From positions 124,001 to 188,000 of the forward strand of contig JBDWGH010000005.1 of NCBI GenBank assembly GCA_039975855.1: a stretch of DNA of 64,000 nucleotides. The letters run 5' to 3'. The notes under the pieces are model-generated. The model worked only from the letters and a program-made list of their open reading frames with translations, made no database searches and was not told where the DNA came from. Each line of letters opens with the position of its first letter. Within the stretch, counting starts at the first letter, position 1. The position numbers were made by a program, and so were the translations under genes. The stretch is from Litorimonas sp039975855. GTDB taxonomy: Bacteria; Pseudomonadota; Alphaproteobacteria; Caulobacterales; Maricaulaceae. Below are positions 34,675 to 43,903 of this stretch, piece after piece.

Positions 34675-36642
34675 CTAAAACTTAAACCCGCCCTGTACGA
34701 AGACGCTTGTTGCGCGCTGATCCAGTGTGGTTGGAATACCGCCCACGAGACCTTGCACATCGCGGTCTACATATTGAACGCCGGTGCCGAGCGTGAATTT
34801 GTCGAAGTCATAGGTAATGCCGAATGTGCCTTGATCTGATTTCAGGCCAACATTGTCATCTTCTGCATGACCATAGCCCAGCGTAAATCCGAGCTTGCCA
34901 GGTTTCCATGTGAGGCCGGCGTCATAAGCCGTATAATCACCGTCAAACAATCCATTATTGGATTGCAGATATGATCCCCCAAGCGCCCAATCGCCATATT
35001 CAAATTCGAGGCCCGCACCAAAGCTTTCCAAATCATCGAGTCCCGCCGCGCCAGATTTTTCTGATCCACGCGCATAAGTGCCCGTGAGTTCTGCGCGCAG
35101 TCCATTTTCGAATGTACGGTCAAGCGCAAGACCAGCTTCAAACACGTCTTCGATCTCTGGTTGGATGAGGCCTGCAATCGTGCGGCCATTACAATAATCC
35201 ACGCCGCAGACATCTGCATCTGGCGCATAGGACACACCCACTTGAACGCCCAACCCGATTTGGTCTCCCAAAAGACGCGGTGAAGTATAAGTGATTTTCT
35301 CGGCAAAGCCTGATGCGTCATTGACGGTCTTCACACTATCATAGCCTGTGTAATCCACGGGCGAGTTCGAGGCACCCACCGCAAGCAATGTCGGTGCACC
35401 TAGTGAGAAGAGATAAGCCGCGCCGTCATCGCGCCCGACCGTGACATCACCATAGGCAGATCGCAGGAAGAGATGCGCGGACTCCAGCGCAACCTGCGCG
35501 TCTTTCGCAATATCTTCGCCGACGCTATAAAACCCAGACGTATGTCCACGGAGACCGTCTGTTGTACCAGAGCACCCGACCGTGCCCGCTGGGCAATCGG
35601 GCAAACGTCCACCAAACCCGCGGCGATATCCATCATATTGAGCACGCGCGCCCAGAACGACGCCATATTCCAAACCGCCATCCGTAATGGCGCTGACTTC
35701 GACTTCAAGTTCAGCATCGGCAATTTCATCATCAGACCAACCATCATCCGGGCCAAACTGATTTGGTGGTTGTTCACGGTAGGTCGCCGCGCCGCCCAAG
35801 GTGAGTTTGCCTTTAATCAAAGTCGCGATATTTCCGAGGCCCAAGCGTTCGGTCCAACTACGGGGTGCCTGCGGGGCAGAGGTATAAGGCCCGCCAGGAT
35901 AGGGCGCGCCAGTTGGCGGTGTCGAGGATTGATAGCCATTATATTGCTGCGAGGGCACGTATCCATTTGGGGCATAGGAATTTGACGGGGTCTGAGTTTG
36001 ATAGGGTTGCGCCTGGTAAGGGGGCGCTGCGTTTGGAACCGCTGGCTGCGTTTCCCAGGCCTGTTGGCGTTGCCCCGATTGCGGCGCGTAAGGGCTTCCA
36101 GATGTAGGGGCTGCATATGGCGAGGCTGGTTTGGGTTGAGGCGGAGTCGGTGATCCGAAATCAGGGGCTTGCGCCACAGCACGAGTGCGCGGCGGCGTAT
36201 AGACGTAATCCGATCCTGCCGGCGGGGTCGCAGCGCCCGCCATCTTAGGCGCAGAATATCCCTGATATTGCGACGGCGCCTGTCCCCCGAACGTTTTGGG
36301 AGGCGTCGTTGAAGAATAAGACTTCATGGGCGCCGAACGACGGGGTGTCGTGGCAATGGGTGCGTCAGCGGAGGCCGGGATACCAGTGGCCGGCGCTTGA
36401 TAAGGTGCCGGCTGAGCGGGCGCCGCATATGACGGCGCGGAATAGGATGTGGTTTGCGCGGGTATATTCCAATTGGTTGACGTTGTTTGCGGCGCGGATG
36501 GCGCAGCCGGCTGTTGTTCCCACGCTTGAACTCGCGATTTTGAAGCAAAGGGGGAGCTTGACTGGGCCGCCGCTAACCCTACCCCAGCCAAAGCCAGAAT
36601 AGCCAGCGGTGCAGCTGTCGATAAAAAGCGCTTTATAGGCAT
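34675..36642 (-). CDS. Porin with a long Pro/Gln/Tyr-rich N-terminal tail
   Basis: 655-residue outer-membrane protein. After a signal peptide (PLAILALAGVGLAAAQ) comes a low-complexity region of about 240 residues rich in Pro, Gln, Ala, Tyr and Ser (repeats such as QPAPYQAPATG and PYQAQPYQTQTP). A porin-like barrel follows from about residue 265: LTLGGAATYREQP, LEVEVSAITDGGLEYGVVLGARAQYDG, AYGDVTVGRDDGAAYLF and a C-terminal strand ending in QGGFKF, the terminal Phe needed for BAM assembly. The tail has no catalytic motif. I chose ATG 36642; the codon at 36648 is TTG. Substrate specificity is unknown. Confidence 0.75.
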   Translation of the reverse strand: MPIKRFLSTAAPLAILALAGVGLAAAQSSSPFASKSRVQAWEQQPAAPSAPQTTSTNWNIPAQTTSYSAPSYAAPAQPAPYQAPATGIPASADAPIATTPRRSAPMKSYSSTTPPKTFGGQAPSQYQGYSAPKMAGAATPPAGSDYVYTPPRTRAVAQAPDFGSPTPPQPKPASPYAAPTSGSPYAPQSGQRQQAWETQPAVPNAAPPYQAQPYQTQTPSNSYAPNGYVPSQQYNGYQSSTPPTGAPYPGGPYTSAPQAPRSWTERLGLGNIATLIKGKLTLGGAATYREQPPNQFGPDDGWSDDEIADAELEVEVSAITDGGLEYGVVLGARAQYDGYRRGFGGRLPDCPAGTVGCSGTTDGLRGHTSGFYSVGEDIAKDAQVALESAHLFLRSAYGDVTVGRDDGAAYLFSLGAPTLLAVGASNSPVDYTGYDSVKTVNDASGFAEKITYTSPRLLGDQIGLGVQVGVSYAPDADVCGVDYCNGRTIAGLIQPEIEDVFEAGLALDRTFENGLRAELTGTYARGSEKSGAAGLDDLESFGAGLEFEYGDWALGGSYLQSNNGLFDGDYTAYDAGLTWKPGKLGFTLGYGHAEDDNVGLKSDQGTFGITYDFDKFTLGTGVQYVDRDVQGLVGGIPTTLDQRATSVFVQGGFKF

Positions 36643-36710
36643 GGACAAGGCCCTGGTCTCAAAGAAATTGACGTCGCGTTAACCTTTGGAGTGTGCCCCC
36701 TAAAAAAGTG

Positions 36711-36725
36711 TTAACGCGCGTTTAC
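36711..36725. promoter_or_regulatory. CtrA-like box upstream of the porin and DUF3576 genes
   Basis: TTAA-N7-TTAC (36711-36725) differs by one base from the CtrA consensus TTAA-N7-TTAA. A second GTTAAC lies at 36679-36684. The site sits between two divergent genes in a 274-bp spacer. No binding data; match only. Confidence 0.35.
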
Positions 36726-36916
36726 CATGTCCAAATTTTAGGTTGGTTGGTGTCAGAGACTGATTTTTGACGATAATCAGCGCAAATCTTGCCGCAAATT
36801 TATGAATCACAGCCTAGTCGTGGGACGCAGAGCGGTTTAAGGACACTTTCACCTGATGTCGCCTTTGGCTGTTTCAGGACCTGTTTTTCGCAGATTTGCA
36901 TTTGGGATGTCCTAAG

Positions 36917-37348
36917 ATGACTTTGAAAACCGCTATCGCCGCCGTTCTTGCCACGACTGTCCTTTTGGGTGGGTGTGCCTCAAAATCCAAGGCGAGCTCA
37001 AACTCTACGACAGCTGCACCAAACCTCGGTGTGAACAGCTATCTTTGGCGTGCGTCTATGGAAACACTGGACTTTATGCCTTTAGACCAAGTTGATCCTT
37101 TCGGAGGCGTTATCATCACAGACTGGTACGCCAATCCAACCGCCCCGACGGAACGTTTCAAAGCGACGGTTTATATCCTCGACACAAACCTGCGTGCGGA
37201 TGGCCTAAAGGTCTCTATCTTTAAGCAAAACCAAACTGTCGGTGGATGGCAAGACGCGAATGTCGACGCCGACACCGCGCGACAGATCGAAAACTCAATC
37301 CTCACACGTGCACGCCAACTTTATATCGCGACTGAAGACGCCAGATAA
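36917..37348 (+). CDS. DUF3576 lipoprotein
   Basis: 143-residue protein with a lipoprotein signal: hydrophobic AIAAVLATTVLLGGC with lipobox LGGC, then KSKASSNSTTA. The body matches DUF3576: NSYLWRASMETLDFMPLDQVDPFGGVIITDWYANP and ARQIENSILTRARQLYIA. This is an alphaproteobacterial family of unknown function that usually lies close to leuS/lptE/holA, as here. I chose ATG 36917. The frame opens a little earlier at 36896, but that adds no conserved sequence. It is followed after 3 bp by the LuxR-type gene. Confidence 0.85.
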   Translation: MTLKTAIAAVLATTVLLGGCASKSKASSNSTTAAPNLGVNSYLWRASMETLDFMPLDQVDPFGGVIITDWYANPTAPTERFKATVYILDTNLRADGLKVSIFKQNQTVGGWQDANVDADTARQIENSILTRARQLYIATEDAR

Positions 37349-37351
37349 AGT

Positions 37352-38167
37352 TTGACGGAGGGCGCGCCAAAAAATTTGAATTCTGGAGCCTCGAAAGAGG
37401 AGATCGAGAGCTTTGGCCACGATACAAAGGTTGCCCTTCACGCATTAGATCAATTTTTGAACGCAGACACTTTGGATGCGCTGTGGGATCGGCTCATAGA
37501 GTTTGCCGACTCCATGAAGATGGATTTGCTTTCCTATCACCACCAGCTCACTAGCTCTGCGCCTGGGCAAGATAATGTGACGGTCCGCGCTCGCGGGTTT
37601 CCTGAAGATTGGGTTGAGTCCTATGTCCGAAAGAAACAGCATTTAACGGACCCCATCACGCAAGTATTTTCGGCTCGCGTGCGGCCAATGCATTGGAGCA
37701 AAGTCGACCAAATCGTTTCCCTAACCCCAGCACAGACAGCTTATCTTGCAGACCTCCGCAGCTGGTTAAAAGGTGACGGTCTTGGGCTTCCTGTCTTTGG
37801 CCCCGGCGGACGCATCGGCTATGTCGGCATCGGGCGGACAGATCGAGGTCTGGAAGATTGGGGCGCCCTTCAGATCAATCGCGTCCACTGGATCGCGCAG
37901 AGCTTTCATGTGCGGTGGTGTGAAATTGCCATTTTTAACCTGCCCAAAGACTTCACTTTGAGTGATCGGGAGCTTCAAGTTTTAAAAAGCCTGGCTCACG
38001 GGGTTAGCGATGAAGTTATATGCGCTGTCGTTGGCGCGCCCATCGACTCGGTCCGCCAAACCATTCGAAATGTTATGAAAAAAATGGGTGTCACCGATAG
38101 GCCTTCAGCCATTCTTCGCGGTGTTGGTTCGGGGATATTGGACCCCGATAGCGTCGTTCTAAGCTGA
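37352..38167 (+). CDS. LuxR-type regulator with autoinducer-binding domain (solo)
   Basis: 271-residue regulator. An N-terminal autoinducer-binding-like domain (about 20-180) keeps a Tyr (YVRKKQHLTDP), the Asp-Pro pair and the Trp (PMHWSKVDQ) that contact acyl-homoserine lactones in TraR/LasR. A GerE-type helix-turn-helix is at about 205-260 (LSDRELQVLKSLAHG, RQTIRNVMKKMGVTDRPSAI). No luxI-type synthase is in the window. The start is TTG 37352. The nearest internal ATG lies well inside the ligand domain, so an early non-ATG start is required. It sits 3 bp after the DUF3576 gene and is convergent with the next gene. Confidence 0.8.
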   Translation: MTEGAPKNLNSGASKEEIESFGHDTKVALHALDQFLNADTLDALWDRLIEFADSMKMDLLSYHHQLTSSAPGQDNVTVRARGFPEDWVESYVRKKQHLTDPITQVFSARVRPMHWSKVDQIVSLTPAQTAYLADLRSWLKGDGLGLPVFGPGGRIGYVGIGRTDRGLEDWGALQINRVHWIAQSFHVRWCEIAIFNLPKDFTLSDRELQVLKSLAHGVSDEVICAVVGAPIDSVRQTIRNVMKKMGVTDRPSAILRGVGSGILDPDSVVLS

Positions 38168-38668
38168 TCAAAACACCGACACATCTTTCGGAAATTTCGA
38201 CACCCGCCAAAACACGCTCGCGCTGATTAGGGCAAATGGCAGGGTGAGGACGCACCACAGCATCAGATTAATAAATCCCGACATAAAGAAAATCGAGAAG
38301 AGGTCCTCGCCGATTGGCACTTCATTGATGGCCGCATCGCGTGCCGCCCAAAACATAAATCCGATTGTATAGATGAAGGCAGCGGCGAAATGAACGACGC
38401 TCGACCACAATAGCCCCGCCCAAAAAGATATCCCCCACCGCGACAAGCGATTGGCATCGTCAATTTTTCGCAAGCGCCGACAAGCCAGCCATGCCGAGAG
38501 CGGGGTCCCGAAAACAAAACACAGCGAAATCGGGAGGGTCATAAATTGATCTGCGGCCGGTCCGGAGGACAATAAGAAGACAGTAAAGAGCAAGCCCAAA
38601 CCGACAGGCAAAAAACAGGCAGCCACAGCCCCCGGCATCATTTTCATCTCTTGTCCGGCTTTCATCAT
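38168..38668 (-). CDS. Uncharacterised membrane protein
   Basis: 166-residue integral membrane protein with four hydrophobic helices: about residues 13-32, 41-60, 78-101 and 122-152. Charged loops lie between them (RRLRKIDDANRLSR). I recognise no family. It has several possible starts (ATG 38668 or the Met codons at residues 2, 8, 10 and 11). It is directly adjacent, without gap, to the convergent LuxR gene. It is transcribed alone, away from leuS. Confidence 0.55.
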   Translation of the reverse strand: MMKAGQEMKMMPGAVAACFLPVGLGLLFTVFLLSSGPAADQFMTLPISLCFVFGTPLSAWLACRRLRKIDDANRLSRWGISFWAGLLWSSVVHFAAAFIYTIGFMFWAARDAAINEVPIGEDLFSIFFMSGFINLMLWCVLTLPFALISASVFWRVSKFPKDVSVF

Positions 38669-38836
38669 AGCGCCCTCCCACGATAGGGATGTCAGAGAAT
38701 TATGACTAAACTTGTACTGAAATTTGTATTTTCTGGGTCTCTGTCATGACCACCTCTAGGCAGGAAATGTACTAGCCGCCCTGCCCCTATCTGCTATAGG
38801 CGTTTTTTACTGATTTACGTTTCGAGCCCTGTTCCG

Positions 38837-41491
38837 ATGACTGAAAAATATAACCCGTCCGATGTAGAGCCGCGCTGGCAGCGTGTCTGGCGCGAGCGCG
38901 ACGTGTTCCGCGCCTATGACGACAGCGAAAAGCCGAAATTCTACGCGCTGGAAATGTTCCCTTACCCATCGGGCCGTATCCATATGGGCCATGTGCGCAA
39001 TTACGCGATGGGCGATGTCGTCGCGCGCTACAAAAAGGCGCAAGGGTTTGAAGTGCTGCATCCCATGGGCTGGGATAGTTTCGGCATGCCGGCGGAAAAT
39101 GCGGCCATCGCCACGGACGGTCATCCGAAAGATTGGACCTATAATAATATTGACGAAATGCGCGCGCCCATGCAGCGCCTCGGCTTTGCACTGGATTGGT
39201 CGCGCGAGTTCGCGACCTCCGATGTCGCGTATTACAAAACCCAACAGCAGATTTTCCTGAAGTTCTGGGAAAAGGGTTTGGTCTACCGCAAGACTGCCAA
39301 GGTGAATTGGGACCCCGTCGACAATACAGTCCTCGCCAATGAGCAAGTCATTGACGGCAAAGGCTGGCGCAGCGGCGCAACCGTCGAACAACGCGACATG
39401 GATCAGTGGTTTTTCAAAATCACAAATTACGCCGAAGATTTGCTCGACGGATTAAAAACCCTCGACCGTTGGCCCGAAAAAGTGCGGACTATGCAAGCCA
39501 ATTGGATTGGGAAGTCCGAGGGGCTTCTCATGAAATTTGAGTGGGAAGATAAAGTCAGCATTTCAATGGATCTAACACGGGAAGAAACCCCGACTGAAAA
39601 ATTTGAAACAGGCGCTCTTATTGAGTCAGTTTTTGGAACTTACAAAGACGGAGTTTCTGTTTTTACAACACGGCCAGACACCCTTTTCGGGGCTTCTTTT
39701 GTTGCGATTTCTCCCGACCACCCGTTGGTAAAAGAAGCAGCCAAAGATTATGACATCTTGAAAGACTTTTTAGCAGAATGTGCAAAAGTCGGAACTTCCG
39801 AAGAGGCAATTGCCCAAGCACCTAAACTTGGCATCGACACAGGCTTACGTGTCAAACATCCATTCGATCCGTCTATAACCCTCCCCGTCTGGATCGCGAA
39901 TTTTGTTTTGATGGGATATGGCACGGGCGCGGTCTTTGGTTGTCCTGCCCATGATCAGCGCGATCTGGATTTTGCGCGGAAATATGATTTGCCTGTGACG
40001 CCCGTTGTTTTGCCTGAGGGCGAGGACGCGGCCACTTATGATGTCGGTGATGAGGCCTATACGGGTGAAGGCAAGCTGTTTAATTCTGATTTCCTGAACG
40101 GATTAAATAAATCCAAAGGCATTAAAACGGCGATCCACAAAATCTCTGAAATGGGTTTAGGCGAAGGCGTGACCCAATATCGCCTGCGCGATTGGGGAGT
40201 GAGCCGTCAACGTTATTGGGGTTGTCCGATTCCAGTGATTAAATGCGGCGACTGCGGCTCTGTCCCCGTGCCCGAAGATCAGCTGCCGGTTGAGCTGCCC
40301 TATGATATTAATTTCGACAAACCCGGTAATCCGCTGGACCGCCATCCAACCTGGAAAACCGAAGGGGTCACTTGCCCGAAATGTGGTAAAGCGGCGGAGC
40401 GCGAAACCGATACACTGGATACATTTGCGGATAGCTCTTGGTATTTCGCCGCCTTTGGCGGTTCATTAGACCAAGACGGCAATATGGATTGGGACGCGGC
40501 CAGTAAATGGTTGCCCGTCGATCAATATGTTGGCGGTGTGGAACATGCGGTGCTGCATTTGCTTTACGCCCGTTTCTTCACACGAGGTCTCATTGATTGC
40601 GGATTGCTGAACGTTGAAAATGGCGAGCCTTTTGCGGGCCTGTTTACCCAAGGCATGGTCACCCATGCGGTCTATACCGATGAAGACGGTGAATATGTTG
40701 TCCCCGACCAAGTTATTGAAGACGGTAATCAATTGCTTCGGATGGGGACGAATAAAATCGTGACCAAAGGTGACGTCATCAAGATGTCCAAGTCCAAGAA
40801 AAACACGGTTGACCCAGAAGCCATCATCAAAGGCTATGGCGCAGATGTGGCGCGCTGGTTTGTCCTATCCGATAGCCCGCCCGAACGTGATGTTGAATGG
40901 ACAGATGATGGTGTGAACGGTGCGTGGAATTTCCAGAAGAAAGTCTGGCGCGCGGTTGAAGCCACAACAGCCCAAGGCGGGCCATTGGTTGTTGCCGAAG
41001 ACGCATCAGGCGAAGCGCTGGAATTGCGAAAGCTCGCCCATCGCGCCTTGGAAAAAATTACGGCAGGTATCGAAGCCTTCCGCTTCAATACCTCCGTTGC
41101 GCAAATTTATGAACTCACCAATGCGTTGAACAAATATAAAGGCCAAGATGCTGCGCGCCTCGAAGCGCTCGGTATTTTGATCCGCGCGATTGCGCCCTTC
41201 ATGCCGCATTTGGCAGAGGAATGTTGGTCCATCCTGATGGGGAATGGGCTGGTTTATCATGCACCTTGGCCAGAGGTTGACCCCGCCATGTTGGTTGACG
41301 ACACGATCACTTTGCCATTGCAGGTGAACGGCAAGCGCCGCAGCGAACTCAACATCGCGAAAGACCTAGCTAAGGACGAAATTGAAGAACTCGCTTTGGC
41401 AGATGAAGCTGTTCAACGCTCCATCGGTGACGCAACCGTAAGGAAAGTCATTATTGTGCCGGGGCGTATCGTGAATATAGTGGCCAAATGA
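38837..41491 (+). CDS. leuS: Leucyl-tRNA synthetase
   Basis: Charges tRNA-Leu with leucine. The 884-residue protein has the class I HIGH motif as HMGH in PYPSGRIHMGHVRNYAMGD near residue 42-55. The CP1 editing domain (about 220-420) has FTTRPDTLFGASFVAISPDHP. DSSWYFAAFGG precedes KMSKS (IKMSKSKKNTVDP, near residue 650). An insertion in the editing region (SISMDLTREETPTEKFETGALI) is somewhat more AT-rich than the flanks. Its stop overlaps lptE by 4 bp. The leuS-lptE-holA order is typical of alphaproteobacteria. Confidence 0.97.
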   Translation: MTEKYNPSDVEPRWQRVWRERDVFRAYDDSEKPKFYALEMFPYPSGRIHMGHVRNYAMGDVVARYKKAQGFEVLHPMGWDSFGMPAENAAIATDGHPKDWTYNNIDEMRAPMQRLGFALDWSREFATSDVAYYKTQQQIFLKFWEKGLVYRKTAKVNWDPVDNTVLANEQVIDGKGWRSGATVEQRDMDQWFFKITNYAEDLLDGLKTLDRWPEKVRTMQANWIGKSEGLLMKFEWEDKVSISMDLTREETPTEKFETGALIESVFGTYKDGVSVFTTRPDTLFGASFVAISPDHPLVKEAAKDYDILKDFLAECAKVGTSEEAIAQAPKLGIDTGLRVKHPFDPSITLPVWIANFVLMGYGTGAVFGCPAHDQRDLDFARKYDLPVTPVVLPEGEDAATYDVGDEAYTGEGKLFNSDFLNGLNKSKGIKTAIHKISEMGLGEGVTQYRLRDWGVSRQRYWGCPIPVIKCGDCGSVPVPEDQLPVELPYDINFDKPGNPLDRHPTWKTEGVTCPKCGKAAERETDTLDTFADSSWYFAAFGGSLDQDGNMDWDAASKWLPVDQYVGGVEHAVLHLLYARFFTRGLIDCGLLNVENGEPFAGLFTQGMVTHAVYTDEDGEYVVPDQVIEDGNQLLRMGTNKIVTKGDVIKMSKSKKNTVDPEAIIKGYGADVARWFVLSDSPPERDVEWTDDGVNGAWNFQKKVWRAVEATTAQGGPLVVAEDASGEALELRKLAHRALEKITAGIEAFRFNTSVAQIYELTNALNKYKGQDAARLEALGILIRAIAPFMPHLAEECWSILMGNGLVYHAPWPEVDPAMLVDDTITLPLQVNGKRRSELNIAKDLAKDEIEELALADEAVQRSIGDATVRKVIIVPGRIVNIVAK

Positions 41492-42009
41492 TGCGCGCTC
41501 TCTTTATACCTTTCGCCCTACTCGTTTCAGGTGGTCTGACCGCTTGTGGGTTTTCACCTATGCATGCCACGGCTGATGCGGAGGCTCCGCTTGCCAATAT
41601 GAATGTGCAAATGGAAAAAGGTCCGAGCGTTGTTGATAATCAAGCTGGGTTTTTTGTGACGCAGCGCCTGCGTGACCGAATTGGTGTTTCCCCTGAAACC
41701 TCCCTCTACACGCTGAATATCGAACCAAGCTATCGCCGAAGTCGTTTGGGTCTCACCGTTGGGGATGTCGCGTCGCGATATGACATTACCGTCACGGCCA
41801 AATGGGACTTGATAGAAACAGCAACCGGGAAAAGCCTGAAAAAGGGCCGGACCTCATCCGTCGTAACCTTTGGTGCACCGTCCGGTCCCTATGGCGTTAT
41901 CACAGCTGATAATGTTGGTGTGGAGCAAGCCGCGAAAGAGACGGCAGACAAGCTCGTCGTTGAAATTGCGAAACTCTACGCCAAAAAGAAATCAAGATCT
42001 GAAAAATGA
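41488..42009 (+). CDS. lptE: LPS assembly lipoprotein LptE
   Basis: Outer-membrane lipoprotein that plugs and assembles the LptD lipopolysaccharide translocon. The 173-residue protein has a lipoprotein signal (FIPFALLVSGGLTACGFSPMH, lipobox LTAC) followed by the CGF.P.. start common to LptE. The fold region includes LYTLNIEPSYRRSRLGLTVGDVASRYDITVTAKWDL. Stop and start overlap by 4 bp with both leuS and holA. Sequence is poorly conserved in this family, but signal, length and position agree. Confidence 0.88.
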   Translation: MMRALFIPFALLVSGGLTACGFSPMHATADAEAPLANMNVQMEKGPSVVDNQAGFFVTQRLRDRIGVSPETSLYTLNIEPSYRRSRLGLTVGDVASRYDITVTAKWDLIETATGKSLKKGRTSSVVTFGAPSGPYGVITADNVGVEQAAKETADKLVVEIAKLYAKKKSRSEK

Positions 42010-43058
42010 AGATTACCGGCGCGCGCCAAAACCGATTTCTGGATGCGCCACCCGCCGATATTATTGGCGTCTTGTTGTTTGGGCCTGATCGCGGCCGGGT
42101 AAAATCACGCGGCGCAGCGCTCGCGAAGGTTCTTGTCCCTGATGTCGACCCGACTTTTGGCTCTACATTAATCACCGCAGATGACTTATCCGGCGACCCG
42201 GCAAAACTCGCCGATGAAATGAGCGCAATGAGCTTGCTCGGCGGTGGGCGATTAGTGCGTCTGCGTTTGGACCATGAACGGCAAGCTGCCGCGATTTCGA
42301 AATTGATCAAAGGGTTTGATACAGATCCATCCCGTGCGGAAGCCAAACTTATCATCGAGGCTGGCGATATGACGACGCGGTCAGCAATCCGAAAAGCCGT
42401 CGAAGCGTCCAAACATTTTGCCGCGATTGGCTGTTATGCGGCCAATGCCAATGATCTTCGCGGTCAAGTCCGCGACGGATTAAGTGCGTTGAAAATTACG
42501 ATCACGCCGGAGGCCTTAGAGAACTGGTTGCCATTATTGGAAGGCGACCACGCTCTCGCCGCTGGCGAGATTGAAAAAATGGCACTCTATAAAGGCTATG
42601 GCGCCGTGGAGGGCGCGGTTGTCAGCTTATCCGATATTCAAGCCGTGGCCGCGGGCGGACAATCCGCATCTATTGATACCATCGTGACGGAAACCCTGTC
42701 TGGGCAGATTGATGCGATGGATGCCAGTTATCGCCGCGCGGTTGCCGGTAAGGTTAGTCCGATCGGGATTTTATTTGGGCTGCAACGTCAGCTTATGCGC
42801 CTAACCGAAGCCGCCATCGCAATGGATAGCGGCTTGCCCAAAGGTCAAGCGATGAAGAGTTTACGCCCGCCCGTTTTCGCCATGCAGGAACGTGCCTTTT
42901 CTGCGCAACTCGATATTTGGGGTTTGCGCATGTTGAAGCGGAGCTTGCTCGAATGCCAATCGGCGGAACGTGCCTCCAAAACAGCTGGTGCCCCTATCGA
43001 TTCGATTGTATCGCGCCTCCTGCTAGCCCTCGCGGGATATGCCGCGAAACGGAGATAA
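42006..43058 (+). CDS. holA: DNA polymerase III subunit delta
   Basis: Delta opens the beta sliding clamp as part of the clamp-loader complex. The 350-residue length matches. The N-terminal domain has GVLLFGPDRGRVKSRGAAL and DPTFGSTLITADDL. The middle has MSAMSLLGGGRLVRLRLD, and later LLEGDHALAAGEIEKMALY and GILFGLQRQLMRLTEA, all typical of HolA. It starts inside the end of lptE (4-bp overlap) and is followed 2 bp later by the MscS gene. Confidence 0.92.
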   Translation: MKITGARQNRFLDAPPADIIGVLLFGPDRGRVKSRGAALAKVLVPDVDPTFGSTLITADDLSGDPAKLADEMSAMSLLGGGRLVRLRLDHERQAAAISKLIKGFDTDPSRAEAKLIIEAGDMTTRSAIRKAVEASKHFAAIGCYAANANDLRGQVRDGLSALKITITPEALENWLPLLEGDHALAAGEIEKMALYKGYGAVEGAVVSLSDIQAVAAGGQSASIDTIVTETLSGQIDAMDASYRRAVAGKVSPIGILFGLQRQLMRLTEAAIAMDSGLPKGQAMKSLRPPVFAMQERAFSAQLDIWGLRMLKRSLLECQSAERASKTAGAPIDSIVSRLLLALAGYAAKRR

Positions 43059-43060
43059 TA

Positions 43061-43894
43061 ATGGATACAGTCCTCGAATATTGGACATCAGCTTCGGAGA
43101 CCTTCCCTTTTGTTTTGGGTCTGACCGTGAATTTAATTTCCGCGCTCTGCATCTTTATTATCGGCATGATTGTTGGGCGATACGTTCGGAAACGCATTCG
43201 ACAGTCCAAGATCAGCTCGCATTTAGATGCCACATTAAAACCTGTTATCGCGTCGGCCTTTTTCTACGTCATTATTGCGATGACGCTTTATGCGGTGCTT
43301 ATCAAAATTGGTGTTCCTGCGTCCTCTCTCATTGCGGTGTTTGGCGCGGCCGGTCTGGCGATTGGTTTGTCGCTAAAAGACACATTATCCAATATCGCCT
43401 CGGGAATTTTTCTTTTGGTATTGCGGCCAATCGAGGTCGGGGAATTTGTTGATCTGCCCACGACATCTGGGACAGTCATAGAAATTGGACTTTTTGCGAC
43501 GACCCTCAAAACAGCAGAAGGCCTTTATCAATATGTTCCGAACTCCAAGGTCTGGGAGGGCCGGATTCAAAATTACAATCGCAATGAAAGCCGACAATTC
43601 CGTCTGGATATGGGCGTTAGCTATGATACCGACCTGCGCGAAGCCCAGACTGTTATTATGGACGCCCTCTCCGCAGCAAAAGATCGCATAGCCAACGCCC
43701 CATCACCGCCCGAAGTTTTTGTCATGAGTTTTGATGACACTGCGGTAAATTATCATTGCCGGGTCTGGCTACCCGCGGATCAATGGCTTCACCGCACGTC
43801 AGCTCTGCGGATCGAAATATTCGAGGCTCTAGGAAAGGCGGGCATAGACGTCCCGCTCCCCTTGCGTGTCGTCACGATGAAGACTGAAAGTTAG
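43061..43894 (+). CDS. Small-conductance mechanosensitive channel, MscS family
   Basis: 277-residue inner-membrane channel that opens on membrane tension to release solutes after hypo-osmotic shock. Three helices precede the beta domain: about 20-40, 62-83 and the pore helix. The pore/beta junction is LIAVFGAAGLAIGLSLKDTLSNIASGIFLLVLRPIEVGEFV, with the GAAGLAIG pattern typical of MscS TM3. The cytoplasmic cage follows (YVPNSKVWEGRIQNYNRNESR). I chose ATG 43061, preceded by GGAGATAATA. The long upstream frame lies inside holA. Confidence 0.92.
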   Translation: MDTVLEYWTSASETFPFVLGLTVNLISALCIFIIGMIVGRYVRKRIRQSKISSHLDATLKPVIASAFFYVIIAMTLYAVLIKIGVPASSLIAVFGAAGLAIGLSLKDTLSNIASGIFLLVLRPIEVGEFVDLPTTSGTVIEIGLFATTLKTAEGLYQYVPNSKVWEGRIQNYNRNESRQFRLDMGVSYDTDLREAQTVIMDALSAAKDRIANAPSPPEVFVMSFDDTAVNYHCRVWLPADQWLHRTSALRIEIFEALGKAGIDVPLPLRVVTMKTES

Positions 43895-43903
43895 TTTCGC
43901 ATC

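Noticed and set aside
34842..36182. Met/Arg/Pro-rich open frames of 121-170 residues over the porin gene
   Set aside because: They are shifted or antisense readings of the Pro-rich repeats and the barrel.
39541..39830. AT-richer segment within leuS as an inserted element
   Set aside because: The frame is continuous and the segment falls in the variable CP1 editing region, so it is natural variation rather than a separate element.
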